A stretch of DNA of 17,558 nt from Solirubrobacteraceae bacterium (GTDB lineage: Bacteria; Actinomycetota; Thermoleophilia; Solirubrobacterales; Solirubrobacteraceae). The stretch lies in contig JAUJME010000015.1 of assembly GCA_030447005.1 (NCBI GenBank), positions 1 through 17,558 of the forward strand, in the 5' to 3' direction. The notes beneath the pieces were generated by a model. It saw only the letters and a list, made by a program, of their open reading frames with translations, had not been told where the DNA came from and searched no databases. The translations under genes and the position numbers were made by a program. Positions 7,006 through 13,103 of this stretch are shown piece after piece (position 1 is the stretch's first letter; each line of letters opens with the position of its first letter).

Positions 7006-7505
7006 CCTGCGATGTTCAGCGGCGAACCGCCGAGCCGCACCCGCTGACCCGGGCCCAGCGCGGCCAGGGCCTCCTCGGCGCTCGGCCCGCCCGGGATCCG
7101 CAGCCCGGGATCGAGCTCGAGCAGCGGGACGAGCACGAAGCGGCGCGAGCGCACCTGCGGGTGGGGCAGCACGAGCCGCGCCGAGCGGTGCTCGCGGCCG
7201 CCGAGCAGCAGCAGGTCGACGTCGATCGGGCGCGGGCCGTGACGGGGCCCGCCCTCCTCGCGCCCCAGCGCGCGCTCCACCGCCTTGCAGGCGTCGAGCA
7301 GCGCCTCCGGCCCCAGCTCCGTCTCGACGCGCAGGCAGGCGTTGAGGAAGTCGGCCTGGTCGGGGACCTCGCCGACCGGCTCGGTCTCGTAGGTCGACGA
7401 GGAGGCGAGCACGCGCACCCCGCGCGCGGGGAGCGCGTCGGCCGCCGCCTGCAGGTGAGCCCGCCGGTCGCCGACGTTCGAGCCGAGCCCGAGGTGACCG
7501 ATCAC
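7002..7505 (-). CDS. folK: 6-hydroxymethyl-7,8-dihydropterin pyrophosphokinase (HPPK)
   Basis: FolK transfers pyrophosphate from ATP to hydroxymethyl-dihydropterin, the step before FolP in folate synthesis. The 167-residue length is typical. Signature segments are HLGLGSNVGDRRAHLQ (4-19), TYETEPVGEVPDQADFLNAC (38-57), RHGPRPIDVDLLLLGG (88-103) with the Mg2+-binding Asp95 and Asp97, and LVLPHPQVRSRRFVLVPLLE (111-130). The start is a GTG two nucleotides after the thioesterase stop, with no promoter-like or Shine-Dalgarno sequence of its own. It therefore appears to depend on transcription and translation of mmpL and the thioesterase. In other actinobacteria folK directly follows folB; here it is 3.7 kb from it. 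Function is secure. Confidence 0.96.
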   Translation of the reverse strand: MIGHLGLGSNVGDRRAHLQAAADALPARGVRVLASSSTYETEPVGEVPDQADFLNACLRVETELGPEALLDACKAVERALGREEGGPRHGPRPIDVDLLLLGGREHRSARLVLPHPQVRSRRFVLVPLLELDPGLRIPGGPSAEEALAALGPGQRVRLGGSPLNIAG

Positions 7506-7507
7506 GC

Positions 7508-8311
7508 TCAGGCCCGCGGCTCCCGCAGCATCGCGAGCTGGCGCGACTGGACCAGCAGGACGCCGTCCTCGCTCCACAGCTCGCCGTCCTCCTCGAAGAA
7601 CCCGCCGGCCACCCGCCGCGAGCGGAAGGCCCCGAGCACCCAGCCGGCGCCGCCCTCGGGCAGCGGGGCGCGAAAGTGGATCGTGAGGTCGATGGTCGGC
7701 GCGCCCGCGACGCCGCCGAGCAGCGCGAAGACCGCCGGCGGGAACGCGTCGGCGAAGGCCGCCAGGCCGACGTGGTCGACCCCGGGGCGGTCGGGAACGC
7801 GGATCCATCCGCCGACGAGCGCGTCGCCCGGCTCGCCGTCGGTCGCCCACCGCCACTCGTAGTTGGCCACGAACGGCGGCGCCTCCGGCACGTCGGCCAT
7901 CGTCGTCGGGGCGACCTCGTCGGGCCCGCCGACCGCCGGTGGCGCGGTCGCGAGGTGGTCGAGTCCGCCCCCGCGCCAGACCGCCAGCGCCCCGAGGGCC
8001 AGCGCCACCGGCCGCCCGCCCTGCTCGAAGCGCAGCGAGACCACGCTCGTCGAACGGCCGTCGCGCTCCACCGTGCCGGCGATCTCCACCGGCCCGGCGG
8101 TCGCCGCCTCGAGGAAGTGGATCGTCACCGAGCGCGGCACCCGCTCGGGGTCGTCGACGAGCGCCTGCATCGCCCGCACGGCCAGCGCAGCGAGCAGCCC
8201 GCCGTTGGGGCCCCGGCCGACGAACCAGCGCTCGGAGATCTCCGCGCGCCAGCGCCGGTCGCCGGCGGGCTCGATGGCGGTGTCGGCGTCGAAGGCGGTC
8301 TGGGTCCTCAT
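7508..8311 (-). CDS. TesB-like double-hotdog acyl-CoA thioesterase
   Basis: The 267-residue protein resembles the thioesterase-like superfamily in which two hotdog domains are fused. The first half shows RWFVGRGPNGGLLAALAVRA (28-47), a central helix in the TesB 'GG...A' style, then SVTIHFLEAATAGPVEI (61-77) and the strand RSTSVVSLRFEQ. The second half has DLTIHFRAPLPEG (208-220) and a closing LWSEDGVLLVQSRQLAMLR (245-263). Such enzymes hydrolyse acyl-CoA to free acid and CoA; the acyl chain here is unknown. Its ATG overlaps the mmpL stop in ATGA (8311-8308), so it is translationally coupled to the exporter. A lipid-related partnership is inference from this coupling. Confidence 0.85.
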   Translation of the reverse strand: MRTQTAFDADTAIEPAGDRRWRAEISERWFVGRGPNGGLLAALAVRAMQALVDDPERVPRSVTIHFLEAATAGPVEIAGTVERDGRSTSVVSLRFEQGGRPVALALGALAVWRGGGLDHLATAPPAVGGPDEVAPTTMADVPEAPPFVANYEWRWATDGEPGDALVGGWIRVPDRPGVDHVGLAAFADAFPPAVFALLGGVAGAPTIDLTIHFRAPLPEGGAGWVLGAFRSRRVAGGFFEEDGELWSEDGVLLVQSRQLAMLREPRA

Positions 8312-10452
8312 GCCGTCGCCGCCTCGCCCTCGCCCATGCCGAAGCGCCGGTGCAGCCGCGCGAGCGGCCGGGGCGCCCACCAGTTCCAGCGCCCCAGCAG
8401 GCCCATCAGCGACGGGACGAGCAGGGCGCGGACGAGCGTGGCGTCGATGAGCACGGCGAGCGCCGTCCCGACGCCGACCTCCTTGATGAAGATGATCTCC
8501 GACGTCGCGAACGCGCCGATGGCGATGCAGAACAGCACGGCGGCCGCGGTCACGATCCGGCCCGTGCGCTCGAGACCCAGCGCGACCGCCTCCTGGTCGT
8601 CCGCGCCGGCGTCGCGCGCCTCCTTGATCCGCGTGAGCAGGAAGACGCCGTAGTCCGTGGAGAGGCCGAAGGCGATCGCGAACAGCAGGATCGGCTGGGT
8701 CGACTCGAGCGCGCCCTGGCTCGAGAAGTCGAGCAGCCCCTCGAGCCGGCCGTCCTGGAAGACCAGCACGAGCAGGCCGAAGGCCGCCGACAGCGTCAGC
8801 AGGTTCATCACCAGGGTCTTGAGCGGCAGCACGAGCGATCCGGTCATCAGGAACAGGATGATCAGGGTCGTCCCGGCGAGGATGATCAGCGCGACCGGCA
8901 GGTGCTCGGCGAGCGACGTCTGCTGGTCGAGGAAGTCCGCGGTCTGGCCGCCGACGAGGACGTCGAACGGCGCCGGCACCTTGCGGATGTCGCGCGCCAG
9001 CTCCTTCGCCGGCTCTCCGAGCGCGGGGCCGCGCGGGAAGACGTCGATCCGCCAGACTCCGCCCTCCGGCTCGGCGACCGGCGCCACCGAGGCGGCGCCC
9101 GGCAGCTCCCCGAGCCGCTCGGCGTAGGCCTCGACCCGCTCGCGCGCGCCGGCCGGCGCGGTGACCGCCAGGTAGACCGGCGAGCTCGTGTCCGAGCTGA
9201 ACTCCTCGCGCAGGGCGTCGTCGACCACGCGGGCGCTCTGGGTCGTCGGCAGGACGCTCGCGTCCACGCCGGTGAACTCGACGCGGCTGAACGGCAGCCC
9301 GAGGACGACGAGCAGCAGCGCGGTCGCCGCCGCGATCCGGCCCGGGCGCCGCAGGACGGCCGTCGACAGCCGGTACCAGAAGCCCGCCCGCACCTGCGTG
9401 GCGTCGCGGTGGGCGGCCAGCCGCCAGCGCTTCGGGCTCAGCGCGTTGATCCGCGGCCCGAGGGCGGCGAGCAGTGCCGGCAGCAGCGTCAGCGAGACGA
9501 CCGCGGCGACCAGCGCGACGAGCGCACCGCCGATGCCCATCGAGTACAGGAAGCGCTGCGGGAACACCAGCAGCGAGGCGAGTGCCGCCGCCACGGTCAC
9601 CGACGAGAAGACGACGGTGCGCCCGGCGGTCGCCATGGTCGCCCGCAGGGCGCCGAGCCGGTCTCCGCCGCGGCGCTCGAGCTCCTCGCGGAAGCGCGAG
9701 ACGACGAACAGCGAGTAGTCGATCGCGAGCCCCAGCCCCAGGCCGATGATCAGATTGAGCGCGAAGACGGAGAGCCCGGTGACCTCGGCGTTGACCAGTC
9801 GCACGAGCAGGAAGGTGGTGAGGATGGTGGCCATGCCGACGGCCAGCGGCAGCAGCGCCGCCACGACGCCGCGGAAGACCCACAGCGAGAGCAGGAAGAG
9901 GATCGGGAACGCGAGCGTCTCGGCGCGCGCGAGGTCCTCGGAGACCTGCGTGCCGACCTGCTCGCCGCCGAGCTCGGCGCCGCCGACCGTGACGCCGGGC
10001 TCGGCGGAGAGGCGTTCCTGGATGCGCAGCGCCGCGTCGCCGCTCGCCTGGCCCGCCTTGAAGCGCGCCACCGCGTAGGTCGAGCGCCCGTCGCGGGAGA
10101 CGAGCTCGCGCGGGCCGCGGCCCGGGCGGTATGCCCCCACGTCCGCCACGGCGGGATCCGCGCGCAGGACGGCCACGACCCGGCCGAGCTTCGCCTGGGC
10201 GGCGCGCGTGTCGGCCGGTGCGCCCAGGCGGACCAGGGCGATGATGTCGGGCGACGCCGAGGCACCCGTCGCCGCGGTGATCCGCTCCTGCGCGAGCACA
10301 GCCTCTGAAGCCGCGTCCGCGAAGTCGTCGTCGTCGGTGAGGATTCCGGCCACCGGGCCGCCGACCGCGCCCGCCACCGCGATGAACACGAAGGCGGCGA
10401 CCAGCACCCAGCGGGCGCGGCAATGGACGAAGCGGGCGACGGCGTCGAGCAT
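8308..10452 (-). CDS. MMPL-family (RND superfamily) membrane transporter
   Basis: The 714-residue protein has the RND layout. TM1 spans about 13-31; a porter domain (32-175) precedes TM2-6 (178-331); TM7 lies at 373-388; a second porter domain (389-515) precedes TM8-12 (519-688). The proton-relay Asp-Tyr pairs of MmpL proteins are present in both halves: GLAIDYSLFVVSRFREEL (D245-Y246) and FGLSTDYGVFLLTRIKE (D600-Y601). MmpL proteins move lipids or lipophilic molecules from the inner membrane outward using the proton gradient. There is no long cytoplasmic C-terminal tail like that of mycobacterial MmpL3. The ATG has GAGAGGA upstream. An operator-like repeat in its promoter matches one at tetR, so it is probably repressed by the TetR protein next door. 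The cargo cannot be read from the sequence. Confidence 0.94.
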   Translation of the reverse strand: MLDAVARFVHCRARWVLVAAFVFIAVAGAVGGPVAGILTDDDDFADAASEAVLAQERITAATGASASPDIIALVRLGAPADTRAAQAKLGRVVAVLRADPAVADVGAYRPGRGPRELVSRDGRSTYAVARFKAGQASGDAALRIQERLSAEPGVTVGGAELGGEQVGTQVSEDLARAETLAFPILFLLSLWVFRGVVAALLPLAVGMATILTTFLLVRLVNAEVTGLSVFALNLIIGLGLGLAIDYSLFVVSRFREELERRGGDRLGALRATMATAGRTVVFSSVTVAAALASLLVFPQRFLYSMGIGGALVALVAAVVSLTLLPALLAALGPRINALSPKRWRLAAHRDATQVRAGFWYRLSTAVLRRPGRIAAATALLLVVLGLPFSRVEFTGVDASVLPTTQSARVVDDALREEFSSDTSSPVYLAVTAPAGARERVEAYAERLGELPGAASVAPVAEPEGGVWRIDVFPRGPALGEPAKELARDIRKVPAPFDVLVGGQTADFLDQQTSLAEHLPVALIILAGTTLIILFLMTGSLVLPLKTLVMNLLTLSAAFGLLVLVFQDGRLEGLLDFSSQGALESTQPILLFAIAFGLSTDYGVFLLTRIKEARDAGADDQEAVALGLERTGRIVTAAAVLFCIAIGAFATSEIIFIKEVGVGTALAVLIDATLVRALLVPSLMGLLGRWNWWAPRPLARLHRRFGMGEGEAATA

Positions 10453-10459
10453 GAACTCA

Positions 10460-10500
10460 ATCCTCTCGCAGGTTGTGAGCGATCACTTCGCGGCAGTCAA
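10460..10500 (-). promoter_or_regulatory. Promoter region of mmpL-thioesterase-folK
   Basis: TTGACT (10500-10495) on the minus strand is a good -35; a weak CAACCT (10475-10470) lies 19 nt on. Alternatively GAGGAT (10465-10460) ends 7 nt before the mmpL ATG, in the same leaderless position as other units here. The same bases also hold GAGAGGA, which could serve as a Shine-Dalgarno. Either -10 would overlap or adjoin the operator at 10472-10487. The -35 shares bases with the T tract of the tetR terminator. Confidence 0.5.
10472..10487 (-). promoter_or_regulatory. Putative TetR operator at mmpL
   Basis: On the minus strand the site reads AGTGATCGCTCACAAC, with GTGA-N4-TCAC dyad arms (10486-10475). 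It equals the plus-strand sequence at 11142-11157 in 14 of 16 positions; the two differences fall in the four-base centre. It lies 20 bp upstream of the mmpL start, where a bound repressor would block transcription. Confidence 0.75.
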
Positions 10501-10525
10501 AAAAGGGGGTCTGCATCAGCAGACC
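10499..10525 (-). terminator. Intrinsic terminator of tetR
   Basis: On the minus strand GGTCTGC (10525-10519) pairs perfectly with GCAGACC (10514-10508) around a TGAT loop. CCC and six T (10504-10499) follow. The tetR stop codon TGA (10518-10516) lies inside the loop, so the last codons of tetR form the ascending arm. This is the strongest terminator in the window. It should stop read-through from folP-folB-tetR into mmpL and folK. Confidence 0.9.
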
Positions 10526-11124
10526 TCGTCGCCCTTATCCCAGGCCTCGCCGCGCAGCTCGGCCAGCAGCTCCCCGGGCGCCAGCCACTGCGCGAGCCAC
10601 GGCTCCTCGCCGGCGACGGCCTCGAGGTCGAGCGAGGCGATGACGTTGAGCAGCATCCCGGTCGAGCAGAACAGCCACACGTCGGCGGGTCCGGCCTCGG
10701 AGATCTCGCGCACGTCGCGGATGAGCTCGACGTAGCGGGCCCGCACCCGGCCGCGGATGTCCGGATCCGCGCAGGCGGCGTAGCTCTGCATCTGGAACAG
10801 CAGCGCGTCGCGGTCGGCGAGCAGCTCGATGTAGGCGCCGCCCATCGCCATCAGGCGATCGGCGGGCTCGAGCCCCTGCGCCGCGCGGCGGAAGGCCGCG
10901 ACCACGCGCTCGTGGACGCGCTGGTGGCAGGCGAGGAAGAGGTCCTTCTTGGTGCCGAAGAGGCGGAAGAGGTACGGCTGGGAGATGCCCGCGTCGCGGG
11001 CGATCGCGTCGGTGGAGGCCGCGTTGTAGCCCGAGCGCGCGAAGTGGCGGATCGCCTCGGCGATGATGTCCTCGCGGCGCTCGCCGGCGCTGCGGCGGGG
11101 GGTGGTCGACGAAGTCTCGGTCAC
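10516..11124 (-). CDS. TetR-family transcriptional repressor
   Basis: The 202-residue protein has an N-terminal TetR DNA-binding domain: REDIIAEAIRHFARSGYNAAS (17-37) forms helix 1 and its turn, and TDAIARDAGISQPYLFRLFGTKKDLF (38-63) is the helix-turn-helix and helix 4. The all-helical C-terminal half (65-200) binds an unknown ligand, plausibly hydrophobic given the mmpL and thioesterase neighbours. The start is a GTG placed 12 nt after a -10 element; an operator sits in its own promoter, so autorepression is likely. A matching operator lies at mmpL. It is transcribed in the same direction as folP-folB upstream and ends in a strong terminator. Confidence 0.94.
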   Translation of the reverse strand: MTETSSTTPRRSAGERREDIIAEAIRHFARSGYNAASTDAIARDAGISQPYLFRLFGTKKDLFLACHQRVHERVVAAFRRAAQGLEPADRLMAMGGAYIELLADRDALLFQMQSYAACADPDIRGRVRARYVELIRDVREISEAGPADVWLFCSTGMLLNVIASLDLEAVAGEEPWLAQWLAPGELLAELRGEAWDKGDEVC

Positions 11125-11136
11125 CGTACGAGCGGC

Positions 11137-11165
11137 AGGTTAGTGACCACTCACAACACTGTCAA
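11137..11165 (-). promoter_or_regulatory. tetR promoter
   Basis: On the minus strand a perfect TTGACA (11165-11160), a 17-nt spacer and TAACCT (11142-11137) form the best sigma-70-type promoter in the window. Its -35 lies 12 nt past the folB stop. The expected start site, near 11130, is about 5 nt before the GTG, so the mRNA is nearly leaderless. The spacer is filled by the operator at 11142-11157. Confidence 0.85.
11142..11157 (+). promoter_or_regulatory. Putative TetR operator at tetR (autoregulation)
   Basis: AGTGACCACTCACAAC carries GTGA-N4-TCAC arms (11143-11154) and lies between the -35 and -10 of the tetR promoter, touching the first base of the -10. The same element recurs, inverted, at mmpL with 14 of 16 bases identical. 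Size, symmetry and position fit a TetR-family operator. Confidence 0.78.
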
Positions 11166-11176
11166 GCCCGCCCGGC

Positions 11177-11611
11177 TCAGCGCTCCTCGCGCCAGACCTC
11201 GACGGAGACCTCCTCGACCGGCAGCGGCAGCGGCGGCTCGGGCTTGGCGGCCTTCACGTAGACGCTGTCGGCGCCGAACTGGGCCGCGAGGCGGTCAGCG
11301 ATCACCGCGCAGAGCCGCTCGAGCGTCTTGTAGGAGCGCTGCTGGGCGATCAGCGCGACGAGCTGGCAGACCTCGGCGTAGTCGACGGTGTCCTCCACGC
11401 GGTCGGTGACGAGCGCGTCGGGCTCCCCGACCTCGAAGCGGACGTCGAGGACGAGCCGCTGGCCGACCTCGCGCTCGGCGGCGGTGACCCCGTGGTGCGT
11501 GTAGAGGGAGAGCCCGACGATCTCGATGGTCGCGCCGACCTCGGGGCCCTCGCGCTCGTCGTCGTCCTCGCTCAGCTCGTCGTCGTCGTACGCGTCGTCG
11601 TCGGGGTCCAC
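11177..11611 (-). CDS. folB: Dihydroneopterin aldolase with acidic N-terminal extension
   Basis: FolB cleaves 7,8-dihydroneopterin to hydroxymethyl-dihydropterin and glycolaldehyde in folate synthesis. The core begins at about residue 28: TIEIVGLSLYTHHGVTAAER, then EVGQRLVLDVRFEV, Tyr78 in the VDYAEV segment, SYKTLERLCAVIADRL, and VKAAKPEPPLPLPVEEVSVEV with the active-site Lys123. The GTG start at 11611 is the first start codon available upstream of the core; nothing between offers ATG, GTG or TTG. It adds about 27 residues, largely Asp and Glu, absent from usual FolB proteins (about 120 residues). This extension overlaps the 3' end of folP by 40 bp. A TACGTT -10-like element ends 9 nt before the GTG, which supports this start. 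Confidence 0.92.
   Translation of the reverse strand: MDPDDDAYDDDELSEDDDEREGPEVGATIEIVGLSLYTHHGVTAAEREVGQRLVLDVRFEVGEPDALVTDRVEDTVDYAEVCQLVALIAQQRSYKTLERLCAVIADRLAAQFGADSVYVKAAKPEPPLPLPVEEVSVEVWREER
11555..11602. repeat. Imperfect GTC/GAC triplet repeat across the folP-folB overlap
   Basis: The plus strand shows several GTC runs interrupted by short spacers. Read on the minus strand, the repeat encodes Asp/Glu runs in the folB frame and Thr/Arg runs at the end of folP (TPTTTRTTTTS). Both tails lie outside the conserved cores, which suggests expansion of a triplet tract. Confidence 0.6.
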
Positions 11612-12411
11612 GTGGCCCGCAACGTAGCAGTCGCCACCTCCAGCGCATCGCGCGTGACGGCGACGTCGTGGACGCGGAAGACGCGCGCCCCGCGCTCGAG
11701 CGCGAGCACGTTGGCGGCGGCCGTGCCGACCGCGCGCTCGGCGACGTCGCGGCCGGTGATGCGGCCGATGAACGACTTGCGCGAGACCCCGACGACCAGC
11801 GGGCGCCCGAGCGCCGCGAGCTCGTCGAGGCGCCGCAGGAGCTCGAGGTTGTGCTCGAGCGTCTTGCCGAAGCCGATGCCGGGGTCGAGCATGATCCGCT
11901 CCTCCGCCACTCCCTCGGCGACCGCGAACGCGAGCCGCTCCTCGAGGAACGCCTTGACGTCGGAGACCACGTCGTCGTAGCGGGGGTCGACCTGCATCGT
12001 GCGCGGCTCGCCGAGCATGTGCATCAGGCAGCAGTCGAGGCCGCGCTCGGCGACGAAGGCCGCCATCCCCGGCTCGTGGCGGAACGCCGTCACGTCGTTG
12101 ACGTAGGTCGCCCCCGCCTCCACCGCCGCGCGCGCGACCTCGAGCTTCATCGTGTCGACGGAGACCTGCGCGCCCGCGTCCACGATGCCCTCGATCACCG
12201 GGAGCACGCGGCGCAGCTCGGCCCCGGCGGGAACCGGGTCGGCGCCCGGGCGGGTGGACTCGCCGCCGACGTCGACGATCTCCGCGCCCTCGGCGACGAG
12301 CCGCCGGGCGTGGGCGATCGCCGCGGAGGCGGACTCGAACGTGCCCCCGTCGGAGAACGAGTCGGGCGTCACGTTGACGATGCCCATGAGCGTGAAGTCC
12401 GCGCCCGCCAT
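11572..12411 (-). CDS. folP: Dihydropteroate synthase
   Basis: FolP condenses hydroxymethyl-dihydropterin pyrophosphate with p-aminobenzoate; it is the target of sulfonamides. Family motifs are all present in 279 residues: LMGIVNVTPDSFSDGG (8-23), DVGGESTRPGADPVP (47-61), SVDTMK (84-89), YVNDVTAF (103-110), HMLGEPRTMQ (131-140), LDPGIGFGKTLEHN (175-188), VGVSRKSFIG (207-216) and FRVHDV (245-250). A low-complexity tail, TPTTTRTTTTS, follows the core and overlaps folB. The start ATG has TAGGAT ending 9 nt upstream and no Shine-Dalgarno, so it is probably leaderless and heads the folP-folB unit. It is divergent from a small plus-strand gene 70 nt away. Identification is secure. Confidence 0.97.
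   Translation of the reverse strand: MAGADFTLMGIVNVTPDSFSDGGTFESASAAIAHARRLVAEGAEIVDVGGESTRPGADPVPAGAELRRVLPVIEGIVDAGAQVSVDTMKLEVARAAVEAGATYVNDVTAFRHEPGMAAFVAERGLDCCLMHMLGEPRTMQVDPRYDDVVSDVKAFLEERLAFAVAEGVAEERIMLDPGIGFGKTLEHNLELLRRLDELAALGRPLVVGVSRKSFIGRITGRDVAERAVGTAAANVLALERGARVFRVHDVAVTRDALEVATATLRATWTPTTTRTTTTS
11621..11626 (-). promoter_or_regulatory. Possible internal -10 element for folB
   Basis: TACGTT on the minus strand lies inside the 3' end of folP and ends 9 nt before the folB GTG, the same position as the -10 elements of the unit-heading genes. It could let folB be made independently of folP. No -35 was recognised. Confidence 0.35.
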
Positions 12412-12420
12412 GCCCGAGCC

Positions 12421-12426
12421 ATCCTA
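12421..12426 (-). promoter_or_regulatory. -10 element of folP
   Basis: TAGGAT on the minus strand ends 9 nt before the folP ATG. With transcription starting about 7 nt downstream of the hexamer, the mRNA would begin within a few bases of the start codon. The -35 region has no clear match to TTGACA. Confidence 0.5.
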
Positions 12427-12481
12427 CGTGCGTCCAGCGGCGCGCCCGTGCGCGCGGGCGGGCGCCGGAGGGCGCCGATGG

Positions 12482-12673
12482 ATGGGCATGAACATCCAGA
12501 CCGAGGCCGCCGCGGCGGTCCAGGCGCAGATCCTCTTCGACTCGCGCCCGCAGGTCATGCAGGTGCAGGCCACGCCGGCCGCGGCGGAGACGAGCGCGGC
12601 CCCGGCGGCCGACGGCGCCGACGTGGTCCTGACGCTGTCGGCGGCGGCGCGGAGCCTCGTCGGCGGGGGCTAG
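12482..12673 (+). CDS. Small uncharacterised protein (63 aa)
   Basis: I do not recognise the family. The frame begins MGMNIQTEAAAAVQAQILFD, is Ala-, Gln- and Pro-rich in the middle, and ends DVVLTLSAAARSLVGGG. The V-x-L-S-x-A-A-x-x-L ending is reminiscent of the end of FlgM-like and some flagellum-associated small proteins, and the MNIQ start recalls YjfB-type putative motility proteins. Both likenesses are weak and no flagellar gene is near. A GGAGGG run (12467-12472) lies 9 nt before the first ATG, the only strong Shine-Dalgarno at good spacing among the plus-strand genes; the ATG at 12488 is less well placed. The gene is divergent from folP and ends 10 nt before the acetyltransferase. Confidence 0.55.
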   Translation: MGMNIQTEAAAAVQAQILFDSRPQVMQVQATPAAAETSAAPAADGADVVLTLSAAARSLVGGG

Positions 12674-12676
12674 CGT
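12671..12676 (+). promoter_or_regulatory. -10 element of the GNAT gene, overlapping a stop codon
   Basis: TAGCGT ends 7 nt before the acetyltransferase ATG. Its first three bases are the stop codon of the preceding small gene. The position predicts a leaderless mRNA. No clear -35 is seen. Confidence 0.45.
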
Positions 12677-12683
12677 CACGGGC

Positions 12684-13103
12684 ATGGCCGTCGACATCCG
12701 CCGCCTGCGCTCGGGGGACGAGGCGGCCGTGCTCGCCGCCGGGCACCTGTTCGACGCCCCGCCGCGCCCAGACGCCACCCGGCGCTTCCTCGCCGAGCCG
12801 ACGCACCACCTCCTCATGGCCGAGGAGGGCGGCGAGGCGGTGGGCTTCGTCTCGGGCGTCGAGACGACGCACCCTGACAAGGGCACCGAGATGTTCCTCT
12901 ACGAGCTCTCGGTCGCCGAGGATGCGCGCCGCCGCGGCGTGGGCCGCGCGCTCGTCGAGGCGCTCGCCGCGCTGGCACGCGAGCGAGGGTGCTACGGCAT
13001 GTGGGCCGGCACCGAGCCCGGCAACCAGGCTGCCCGCCGGACCTACGCCCGCGCCGGCGCGCGCGAGTCGCCCGCCCACCTCGTCGTGGAGTGGGGCTTC
13101 TAG
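12684..13103 (+). CDS. GNAT-family N-acetyltransferase
   Basis: The 139-residue protein is a single GNAT domain that would transfer an acetyl group from acetyl-CoA to an amine. The core has EAVGFVSGVE (strand 4 region, 51-60), EMFLYELSVAEDARRRGVGRA (69-89) with the pyrophosphate-binding R-R-R-G-V-G-R loop (82-88), and GTEPGNQAARRTYARAGARE (109-128), the usual N..A...Y...G signature. The FLYELSV stretch and overall size recall AAC(3)-I-type acetyltransferases, but the substrate cannot be assigned. A TAGCGT -10 lies 7 nt upstream. Its TAG stop shares the CTAG palindrome at 13100-13103 with the stop of the convergent PBP gene, leaving no space for a terminator. Confidence 0.9.
   Translation: MAVDIRRLRSGDEAAVLAAGHLFDAPPRPDATRRFLAEPTHHLLMAEEGGEAVGFVSGVETTHPDKGTEMFLYELSVAEDARRRGVGRALVEALAALARERGCYGMWAGTEPGNQAARRTYARAGARESPAHLVVEWGF

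Noticed and set aside
10475..10486. GTGA-N4-TCAC at mmpL as a CRP/FNR-type site
   Set aside because: The arms are too close together for the TGTGA-N6-TCACA spacing, and the near-identical copy in the tetR promoter points to the local TetR protein.
12684..13103. The GNAT protein as an aminoglycoside acetyltransferase
   Set aside because: The likeness to AAC(3)-I in size and the FLYELSV stretch is too general; GNAT substrates cannot be told from these motifs and there is no resistance context.
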